64,000 nt of DNA from 13-2-20CM-68-14 sp046723355 (GTDB taxonomy: Bacteria; Actinomycetota; Thermoleophilia; Gaiellales; Gaiellaceae): positions 62,001 to 126,000 of the forward strand of contig JBKOUJ010000035.1 in NCBI GenBank assembly GCA_046723355.1, given 5' to 3'. A program made the translations under genes and the position numbers. Shown here in pieces: positions 58,428 to 64,000 of the stretch; within the stretch, counting starts at the first letter, position 1; every line of letters starts with the position of its first letter. A model generated the notes under the pieces. It did no database searches. It saw only the letters and a program-made list of their open reading frames with translations, and had not been told where the DNA came from.

Positions 58428-60092
58428 ATGCCGCTCACGCGGGCTTCCAAGCTCTTTCTCCCGACCCTGCGCGATGCCCCGGCCGAGGCCGAGGCCGTCA
58501 GCCATAAGCTGCTCGTGCGCGCCGGGTTCATCCGGCAGGTGGCCGCGGGCCTCTGGTCGTTCACGCCGCTCGGCTGGCGCGTCCATCGGAAGATCGAGCA
58601 GATCATCCGCGAGGAGCTGGCCGTCATCGGGGCCCAGGAGTGGCTGGCGCCTGTGCTTACGCCGGCGGAGCTCTGGGAGGCGACCGGACGCTACGCGATC
58701 ACGGCGCTCTTCAAGCTCGACGACCGCGCCGGACGCCACTACGTCCTGCCGTTGACGCACGAGGAGACGTTCGCGTTCCACGCGCGCGAGATCCAGAGCT
58801 ACAAGGAGCTGCCGCAATCCTGGTACCACTTCCAGACGAAGGACCGCGACGAGCCGCGGCCTCGCAGCGGGCTCATCCGCGTTCGCGAGTTCATCATGAA
58901 GGACGCGTACTCGTTCGACCGGGACGAGGCCGGCCTCGACGAGAGCTTCCGTAAGCACGAGGGAGCGTACGCGAAGATCTTCGAGCGGTGCGGGCTCGAG
59001 TTCCGCGAGGTCGAGGCCGAGTCCGGGATCATGGGCGGCAGCGGCTCGATGGATTTCCTCGCGCCGGCCGGCTCGGGCGAGAACACGCTCGTGACGTGCG
59101 AGAACGGGGATTTCGCCGCCGACGTCGAGGTCGCGCGGACGGTTCCGCGCCCGCCCACCTTCCCAGAACGGCTCGAGCGGCCTGAGGAAGTCGAGACGCC
59201 GGGCGCCACCACGATCGAGGCGCTGGCCGAGCTCCTCTCGATCGACGCGGCGGCGACGTCGAAGGCGATGCCCGTCGTGAAGGACGACGGGACGCTCGTG
59301 CTCGCGCTCGTACGCGGCGACGACCGGCTCGACGATATGAAGATGCTCCCGGCGCTCGGGTCCGACTTCCGCCCGGCGACCGAGGAGGAGATCCAGACGG
59401 CGTTCGGCGCCGACCCGGGATCGATCGGCCCGATCGGCTTCGACGGGGAAGTGATCGCCGACGAGACGCTCCGCGAGGGCCAGTACGTCGCGGGCGCGAA
59501 CCGCACCGGTTTCCACCTTCGCGGGGTCGAGGCAGGGCGGGACTACCAGCCCCGTTTCGCCGACCTGCGGGCCTCGAAGGAGGGCGATACTTGCCCCCTC
59601 TGCGGGGGACATCTCCACTTCCAGACGGCAATCGAGATCGGTCACATCTTCAAGCTCGAGACCAAGTACTCCGCGCCGCTCGGAGCGACCTTCCTCGACG
59701 AGGACGGGACCGAGAAGCCTCTGGTCATGGGGAGCTATGGGATCGGCCCGGGGCGCGTCCTCGCGACGATCGTCGAGCAGAGCCACGACGAGCACGGGAT
59801 CGTCTGGCCTCGATCTGTGGCACCGTACGATGTGCACGTGGTCGCGCTCCCCGGCGTCGAAGAGCAGGCAACCGAAGCGGCTGCGGCCCTCGACGCCGCG
59901 GGCTTCGACGTCCTGCTCGACGAGCGCGACGCGCGCGCAGGCGAGAAGTTCGCCGACGCCGACTTGATCGGTCTGCCTTTCCGCGTCACGGTCGGCAAGA
60001 AGACGCTCGATGACGGTGCCGTCGACGTTCGCGACCGCGCGACGGGCGAGGAGCGAAGGGTCTCGATCGGGTCCCTCGGAGACGCCTTCTAG
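58428..60092 (+). CDS. proS: Proline--tRNA ligase
   Basis: The 554-residue class II synthetase starts MPLTRASKLFLPTLRDAPAE, with LLVRAGFIRQVAAGLWSFTP, PVLTPAELWEATGRY, LPLTHEETF (motif 2 region) and MGSYGIGPGRVLATIVEQ (motif 3), an editing insertion (about 225-395) and an anticodon domain at the end. TAACCT (58415-58420) is 7 nt before the ATG, favouring 58428 over the longer upstream frame that runs through the palindromes. It is followed at once by an XRE gene. Confidence 0.97.
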   Translation: MPLTRASKLFLPTLRDAPAEAEAVSHKLLVRAGFIRQVAAGLWSFTPLGWRVHRKIEQIIREELAVIGAQEWLAPVLTPAELWEATGRYAITALFKLDDRAGRHYVLPLTHEETFAFHAREIQSYKELPQSWYHFQTKDRDEPRPRSGLIRVREFIMKDAYSFDRDEAGLDESFRKHEGAYAKIFERCGLEFREVEAESGIMGGSGSMDFLAPAGSGENTLVTCENGDFAADVEVARTVPRPPTFPERLERPEEVETPGATTIEALAELLSIDAAATSKAMPVVKDDGTLVLALVRGDDRLDDMKMLPALGSDFRPATEEEIQTAFGADPGSIGPIGFDGEVIADETLREGQYVAGANRTGFHLRGVEAGRDYQPRFADLRASKEGDTCPLCGGHLHFQTAIEIGHIFKLETKYSAPLGATFLDEDGTEKPLVMGSYGIGPGRVLATIVEQSHDEHGIVWPRSVAPYDVHVVALPGVEEQATEAAAALDAAGFDVLLDERDARAGEKFADADLIGLPFRVTVGKKTLDDGAVDVRDRATGEERRVSIGSLGDAF

Positions 60093-60394
60093 TGCCCCGC
60101 CGCAGGCGCAGGTTCAGCGAGGAGGCGTTCGGCCCGACGGTCGAGAGGCTGATGGACGAGACCGGTGTCACATACCGCGCCCTCGCGGAGAAGACGAGGC
60201 TCTCCGCCGGCTACCTGAACCATCTCGTACACGGCAATCGCCCCGTGCCTTCCGACGACGTGATCCGAACGCTGGCAAAGGCCCTCAACGTCGAAGCGGA
60301 GCACTTCCGCGAGTACCGCCTCCGCGTGATCACCGAGCGCCTCGAGGCGATGCCGGATTTGATCGACCGGCTCTACAAGCGTCTCGGGAAGTAG
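60092..60394 (+). CDS. XRE-family helix-turn-helix regulator
   Basis: The 100-residue protein has one HTH: TVERLMDETGVTYRALAEKT and RLSAGYLNHLVHGNRPVPSD (about 16-55), then a helical tail (LAKALNVEAEHFREYRL). Start GTG 60092 overlaps the proS TAG. The target is unknown; tight coupling to proS suggests constitutive low expression. Confidence 0.82.
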   Translation: MPRRRRRFSEEAFGPTVERLMDETGVTYRALAEKTRLSAGYLNHLVHGNRPVPSDDVIRTLAKALNVEAEHFREYRLRVITERLEAMPDLIDRLYKRLGK

Positions 60395-60720
60395 TCCCTC
60401 GTACCTTTAGTCGGGGCGCCCGGAGCGGAGTGCAAGCGGCGGGTCGCGCCGGCGTTTTGGTCGAACTCTTGTAGGAGCCGTGGAGAGCGACGTGGGGCTG
60501 CTTGACCACACAAACGTTGGAGCCGCTCGAGGTTCTCAAGATGAACCAGTCCGACGTCGTTCGTGCTTCCGGATCCGCGGGTAGAGGCAGAAGGGGAGCC
60601 GGAGTGTCTCCCCACGTTCTCCCCTAGACGCTCCGGCTCCCGTACTCAGATTCCGCGCGGGATTCAGCGCAACACGTCGGCGCCCGAATCTTGACGAACT
60701 TCTTACGTTCGCCTTGGGGT
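60395..60720. other. Intergenic stretch with a 16-bp inverted repeat
   Basis: No coding frame is convincing in these 326 bases. The notable item is a long inverted repeat, 60594-60609 with 60626-60641 (16 pairs, one G-U, 16-nt loop). It is not followed by a T tract on either side, so it is a weak terminator candidate; an RNA or protein-binding site is equally possible. Confidence 0.5.
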
Positions 60721-61062
60721 TTAGGCGCTGCCTTGGCGGCGCTCTTCCGCCTCGGCGACACGCTCGGCCTCTCCGAACTTGTCGACGATGAGGTATTCCG
60801 GCGTTCGCTTCACGACGTGCTCGATCTGCTCGTCCTCGTGTCCGGGTGCGACCATGAAGCGGTCGGGCTCCCGATGCGCATCGTTGTATTCGGCGCGGCC
60901 GACATAGAGAGTCGTGCCGCAGCCGTCCTCTCCGCACTCGCAGAGAATCTCGAGCCGATCGTTAGGTCCGCCTCCGAGCTCCTCGCTGACGCGCTCGACC
61001 TCGACGTTGACCGACCGGAACATCGCCTCGTTCCGGGAGACGCGCTCCTTTCGAGCATCCAC
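60721..61062 (-). CDS. Small Cys-motif protein, paralogue 1 (113 aa)
   Basis: MDARKERVSRNEAMFRSVNV is followed by LEILCECGEDGCGTTLYVGR, a CxCxxxxC cluster that could bind zinc, then FMVAPGHEDEQIEHVVKRTP and EYLIVDKFGEAERVAE. Family members of this layout are common small actinobacterial proteins without assigned function. The next minus-strand gene and the remnant at 62948 belong to the same family. Confidence 0.72.
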   Translation of the reverse strand: MDARKERVSRNEAMFRSVNVEVERVSEELGGGPNDRLEILCECGEDGCGTTLYVGRAEYNDAHREPDRFMVAPGHEDEQIEHVVKRTPEYLIVDKFGEAERVAEAEERRQGSA

Positions 61063-61089
61063 GGCGGGGAGTCTACGGCCAGACGTGGC

Positions 61090-61365
61090 TCACGTCTCGT
61101 GTCCGGTGTAAAGCTTCTCGGCAAGCGCGACGCGGTCATCTTGCTCGAGGATGATTCCGCCGGACAAGTGATGGCCCGGCTTGATCACGTATTGCTCTGA
61201 CTGGGCCCGCACGGAGCCGTACTCTTCCAGCGTTAGCTCGAGTCGCGCGAAGCAGCGTATGTCGCTGCACTCGCAAACAAACGGGATCGGATCGCTCCAC
61301 GCCAGCTCGGCCGCCTTGTCGGCGATGCGGTCGTTCGCGTTGCGAAAGACATCCTCGGACTCCAT
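61090..61365 (-). CDS. Small Cys-motif protein, paralogue 2 (91 aa)
   Basis: The layout matches paralogue 1: N-terminal helix (MESEDVFRNANDRIADKAAE), PFVCECSDIRCFARLELTLE (CxCxxxxC), EQYVIKPGHHLSGGIILEQD and a short C-terminal helix. It lacks the DKFGEAERVAE ending. It lies 27 nt upstream of paralogue 1 on the same strand, a tandem duplication with divergence. Confidence 0.72.
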   Translation of the reverse strand: MESEDVFRNANDRIADKAAELAWSDPIPFVCECSDIRCFARLELTLEEYGSVRAQSEQYVIKPGHHLSGGIILEQDDRVALAEKLYTGHET

Positions 61366-61585
61366 GACCCCGCCGGATGTCTCCCCTATTTTCTAGAGCT
61401 GACACGCGTGTTCTATCGTCTCGGTAGCCGTTCGGCCCCGGAGAGGAGCGACATCGACCTCGCAGGGCCACGCGCGCACCGTCTTCAAGCGAGAGCGCTC
61501 ATCCGAATGTAGGCAATGGATGCGTTTGAGGGACTAAAGCCGGGGAACGTCGCGCAGACCAATCAATCCGAGGAGGGGGGCAGGC

Positions 61586-61873
61586 ATGGCAACAAAGGCA
61601 CGAGCAGACGACCCTGGCGTTCGCGCGGAAGTCATCGGCGAACGAACAACCGGAGCCCATGACGAGACGAAGTGGGCACCGCTGACAACGGAGTTCTGGG
61701 CGATGCTGATCGTGATCGTCGCGATCCTGATCGCAGCGGCCGTTTCCGATACGTTCGGTGACCGGCGAGCCTGGCTGTACGTCGCGATCGTCGCGACGGG
61801 GTACATCGTCAGCCGCGGCCTCGCCAAGGCCGGGACAGATCATCTCCCAGGACTAAGACGCCGCGTTCGATGA
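61586..61873 (+). CDS. Small two-helix membrane protein (95 aa)
   Basis: MATKARADDPGVRAEVIGER forms a polar N-terminus. Two membrane helices follow: FWAMLIVIVAILIAAAVS (about 38-55) and AWLYVAIVATGYIVSRGLA (about 62-80), then a basic tail. GAGGAGGGGG upstream is a strong Shine-Dalgarno. Function unknown; such proteins are common in actinobacterial accessory regions. Confidence 0.7.
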   Translation: MATKARADDPGVRAEVIGERTTGAHDETKWAPLTTEFWAMLIVIVAILIAAAVSDTFGDRRAWLYVAIVATGYIVSRGLAKAGTDHLPGLRRRVR

Positions 61874-62284
61874 GACAAGCGGCGATGGGCAGTTCTCAAC
61901 GACCACAACGCCGAAAGGGGTCACGGTGACCGAGGAGGAAGAGCAGGACGACGGCAACGAGGATGGCGGGTCGACACGCTGACTGAGGGAAGGGGGCAGA
62001 CGGGCCCGCTGGCTCTCTGGACGACGGCGAACCGCGTCGGCCGGGCGACCGGCTACCGAGCCTCAACTCCCTCTCGGGCTCGACTTGGCCTTGGCTCGGC
62101 GGCTCGAACTCGAACAAGAACGCGTCCTCGCGCGGGGCCGTCTTCGCTGTTGAGATAGCTCAGGGCGAACACGGCTGACTCCGCGTTGGGCCTGTTCGTG
62201 GTCAGGCCGAGAAAGTGTAAGGCGGCTCCGGCCGTCGGCTGATACCCGCGTACCCAGCCGGGGATTTGCAGCATGTTTGTCCAG
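61874..62284. other. Non-coding stretch
   Basis: No supported gene lies here. A short GTG-started frame at 61926 encodes only 18 acidic residues, and the minus-strand frame 62053-62472 reads through the tRNA fragment and is not a credible protein. Confidence 0.4.
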
Positions 62285-62326
62285 TCGGTGCGCCCGGATT
62301 TGAACCGGGGACCTCTTGTCCCCCAG
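62285..62326 (-). pseudogene. 3' half of tRNA-Pro(GGG): probable att-site scar
   Basis: On the minus strand the sequence reads CTGGGGG (anticodon loop, GGG), ACAAG, AGGTC, T-arm CCCGG-TTCAAAT-CCGGG, then acceptor CGCACCG and discriminator A. The 5' half (D arm, 5' acceptor CGGTGCG) is absent: only TGT of the expected CTTGT precedes the loop. Such half-tRNAs are what tyrosine-integrase elements leave at their far end. No integrase gene is in the window. Confidence 0.7.
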
Positions 62327-62632
62327 ACACCCGCAGCGGTCGGGCGTCGAGTGTCGCCGAGTGGTCTCAAGTGGACGATCTCCCTGTAAATAACGGCCGG
62401 TACACCGCGGATTCGTACTTTCCTCCACACGCTGCTTCCAAGCCGTTTGGGCGCGCTGTGGGCGCGCCACACGTGCCGGCACGTGCGCCCTTCGCGGCAC
62501 TTTGTCTCGGACCGCGCGACCTGCCATAGTCGGGCCCATGCTTCGAGCTAGCGGAGCACCTTTGAACGCTGTACGTTTGCGCCGGCCTGCGGGCTCGGGC
62601 TCGGCGCCACCTCACCATCAGAAGGGACTCGC

Positions 62633-62788
62633 ATGGCTGACCGCAGAATCGGTGGGATATCTTTGGGCGGGATCGTCGTCATCGTCGGGATCGTCGTCGC
62701 GCTCTTCTGGAGCCTCTTGCTTGGAATCATCATCGCGTTGATCGGGCTGATCGCGTTCGGCGGGTTCGTGCGAGGAAAGTGGTACTGA
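62633..62788 (+). CDS. Small membrane protein (51 aa)
   Basis: MADRRIGGISLGGIVVIVGI continues into a very hydrophobic stretch of Val/Ile/Leu (two helices, about 11-30 and 31-45) and ends in RGKWY. AGAAGGGA sits 5 nt before the ATG. Unknown function; a membrane regulator or toxin-like peptide are possibilities without evidence. Confidence 0.6.
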   Translation: MADRRIGGISLGGIVVIVGIVVALFWSLLLGIIIALIGLIAFGGFVRGKWY

Positions 62789-62947
62789 GAGTTCCGGCGT
62801 CGGGACCGCGAAGGCGATCGTCGACCAGTTGAACGAGGGACGGCATCGGCGCCTTCGGGTTTGCCGGACGAGCTCCCCGACCTGGTTGGAGGACGAGAAC
62901 TAGCGTGCGCTAGGACAAAGGGGCCGGGTCGTGCTGCCGCTCGGCCC

Positions 62948-63178
62948 CTACTTCAAGGGCGGTTCGATCCTGGGTCCCAGGGCGCCGTCGCGGCTGAGGA
63001 TTTCAGCCATGTCGCCAGCCGCGCCAAATTTCTCGACCACCATGTAGCCGTCCGACTCGCGCACGACCGTTTCGACCTCCGGGTAAACGTGCCCCGCGCC
63101 GCGACGCCCACCGGGGAGAATCGTGACGCTCGTCGCGATCCGGTCATTCATCGATCCGTCCGACGGCGGACAGATCAC
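62948..63178 (-). pseudogene. Truncated third copy of the Cys-motif family
   Basis: The C-terminal part GHVYPEVETVVRESDGYMVV followed by EKFGAAGDMAEIL matches the second half of paralogue 1 (PGHEDEQIEHVV...DKFGEAERVAE). The N-terminal half with the CxCxxxxC cluster is missing and replaced by unrelated sequence. It is a remnant, partly overlapped by a plus-strand ORF. Confidence 0.6.
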
Positions 63179-63443
63179 CGCCGGCCAGACCTACCGCGAC
63201 GAGTCGGCCGATGTCGTGAAGAGGTTCCCGCATCGCTTCAAGCCCGCGGTGATCCGCAAGCCTCGAGCCCGCGCCTCGGTCGTCCGCTCCGTCACCAGTG
63301 AGCCAAGGGTCAGTCGGCCCGTTGGGTCATCGACATCCGCGAATCCTGGAGGCTCTGAATGGCACTCACTGCGAAGAAGAAGCTCGACCCTGACCGGCTC
63401 GTCGTCTGCACCCAGGACTTCGCCACCGCAGAACGTCTCGTAA
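63123..63443 (+). CDS. Possible phage-like small protein
   Basis: The first 50 residues (TLVAIRSFIDPSDGGQITAG, QTYRDESADVVKRFP) resemble the short 'MxVrAlrsF-GxxxxaGe' proteins common in actinophage and prophage structural regions. The C-terminal half is low complexity and probably not the natural end. GGGGAG precedes GTG 63123. Low certainty. Confidence 0.35.
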   Translation: MTLVAIRSFIDPSDGGQITAGQTYRDESADVVKRFPHRFKPAVIRKPRARASVVRSVTSEPRVSRPVGSSTSANPGGSEWHSLRRRSSTLTGSSSAPRTSPPQNVS

Positions 63444-63979
63444 AGCGCGGCGACAAGTTGCGGGCGTCAGATCCGATCACGGCGGACCACCGCTTTTTCG
63501 TCGACGCCGACCTGCCGGAATGCGAGTGGCCGAGCATGTGGGATTCGATGCCGGCCCCGCCTTCGCACGGGAACCCGGTCACAGTGCAGGAGATCGCGAT
63601 CCCGCCGCATCGTCAGCTCAAGAGCCGGCTCGATGTCGTACAGCCCGCCGGATGGGCGAAGGATTCGCCGGGAAGTGAGTCCGCGCGGGCCGGCGCCGTT
63701 CTTCCGCTGCTCCCTGCGTCGAGGCCAGATTCTCGATGTCCTCGACCCACGCGTGAAAGCGAACCCGGCCGGCTTCGAGTGGCGCTCGCGAAGTCACTCC
63801 CGAGGACCTCGAACGTATTGCGACGGAGGAAGGCAATGGCAAGTAAGCCGCGCATCCACGACCTGAAGCCGCAACCGACGATCGCGAAGTCAATCGCCGC
63901 GTCAAAGGCGCACGTTCAGAACGTCAACGCTGCCGCATCGCAAAAGGGAAAAGGCAGCGACGGGCAAGGCAACAAGTAG
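63359..63979 (+). CDS. Phage-like protein, open frame running into the next genes
   Basis: The first 105 residues (MALTAKKKLDPDRLVVCTQD, FATAERLVKRGDKLRASDPI, FFVDADLPECEWPS) look like one coherent domain of phage-region proteins. Beyond about 63660 the sequence becomes Arg/Pro rich and looks out of frame. The natural stop is probably TGA 63676-63678 in another frame, which overlaps GTG 63675 of the next gene, so a frameshift is likely near 63640-63670. The start follows GGAGG. Confidence 0.45.
   Translation: MALTAKKKLDPDRLVVCTQDFATAERLVKRGDKLRASDPITADHRFFVDADLPECEWPSMWDSMPAPPSHGNPVTVQEIAIPPHRQLKSRLDVVQPAGWAKDSPGSESARAGAVLPLLPASRPDSRCPRPTRESEPGRLRVALAKSLPRTSNVLRRRKAMASKPRIHDLKPQPTIAKSIAASKAHVQNVNAAASQKGKGSDGQGNK
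63675..63846 (+). pseudogene. Small phage-like gene with a frameshift
   Basis: GTG 63675 opens MSPRGPAPFFRCSLRRGQIL and DVLDPRVKANPAGFEW. Near 63788-63791 the sensible continuation moves one frame, VTPEDLERIATEEGNGK, ending at TAA 63844-63846, which overlaps the next ATG as in a compact operon. Removing one base (C at about 63789) restores a 57-residue protein. Confidence 0.45.
63836..63979 (+). CDS. Small basic protein (47 aa)
   Basis: MASKPRIHDLKPQPTIAKSI is followed by an Ala/Ser/Lys/Gly-rich tail ending QGNK. GGAGGAAGG lies just before the ATG, a strong ribosome-binding site, and the start overlaps the upstream stop. It may be a small phage-derived or nucleic-acid-binding protein; no family recognised. 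Confidence 0.45.
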   Translation: MASKPRIHDLKPQPTIAKSIAASKAHVQNVNAAASQKGKGSDGQGNK

Positions 63980-64000
63980 CCCCCGGGGGACGGGGTGCGA

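Noticed and set aside
60691..61200. Plus-strand ORF of 169 codons
   Set aside because: It is antisense to the two Cys-motif genes, whose minus-strand frames show the family motifs and sensible starts.
62053..62472. Minus-strand ORF containing RGPRFKSGR
   Set aside because: That peptide is the translation of the tRNA T-arm; the frame merely reads through the tRNA-Pro fragment.

Overview
This window is a gene-dense, high-GC stretch of a chromosome, most likely from an actinobacterium of the Thermoleophilia (Gaiellales/Solirubrobacterales) type. The assignment is an inference from gene content. It rests on the SteB/MctB-GT-pyrG cluster, a DUF3866 protein, the yggS-sepF-yggT-divIVA division cluster, the LexA-ImuB-DnaE2 mutasome, a MurA with Asp in place of the catalytic Cys, and about twenty leaderless-looking starts with a TANNNT -10 box 6-10 nt upstream. 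There is no rRNA gene, intact tRNA gene or CRISPR array.

Layout. 0-7 kb: envelope genes (SRPBCC, SteB/MctB, a GT2-MraY-like fusion), pyrG, an M20 peptidase, DUF3866 and a frameshifted NUDIX gene. 7-15 kb: ald, deoB, deoA, mutM, glutaredoxin, recO. 14-22 kb: glyQS, a beta-propeller protein, the PPDK regulator and ppdK. 22-31 kb: an RTX-repeat protein, rhomboid, comB, a candidate small RNA, then the SOS cassette (imuB with two LexA boxes, a DUF6504 gene, dnaE2). 30-38 kb: GH15, an EEP phosphodiesterase, an aminotransferase, a REP-associated tyrosine transposase (RAYT), an HD hydrolase, murA, a HisB-like pseudoenzyme and ridA. 38-46 kb: a DHH-CBS-CCA nucleotidyltransferase fusion, pgeF, yggS, sepF, yggT, divIVA, DUF167, DksA-like, lspA, rluD and a GGDEF protein. 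47-60 kb: gabT, rpsB-tsf-pyrH-frr-uppS-cdsA-dxr-rseP-ispG, a DivIVA-like protein, a methyltransferase and proS. 60-64 kb: an accessory tail with small Cys-motif paralogues, short membrane proteins, the 3' half of a tRNA-Pro (probable attachment-site scar) and degenerate phage-like ORFs.

Four non-coding signals stand out. First, a two-copy structured element of about 170 nt (11931-12100 and 32626-32799) has a 75-nt core with 73 identical bases, closed by a long stem whose two arms differ between copies but still pair. Second, three divergent gene pairs share one 7-bp TANNNTA box that reads as a -10 on both strands. Third, there is a REP landscape: a RAYT gene with GGGACAGTCCC-type REPs, other palindrome families after stop codons, and a palindrome cluster inserted in frame inside dnaE2. 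Fourth, several genes appear to use non-canonical starts (pyrG GTA; DUF6504 and EEP CTG). Three genes carry single-base frameshifts. Those and the pyrG start may be sequence errors and should be checked against reads.

How the genes fit together: 48-56 kb couples translation (S2, EF-Ts, RRF) with lipid-carrier and isoprenoid synthesis (UMP kinase, UppS, CdsA, Dxr, IspG), feeding the same envelope and division programme as MurA, SepF, DivIVA and LspA. DeoB and DeoA form a nucleoside-salvage pair. PPDK sits next to its predicted regulator. ImuB and DnaE2 form an inducible translesion pathway without a visible imuA.
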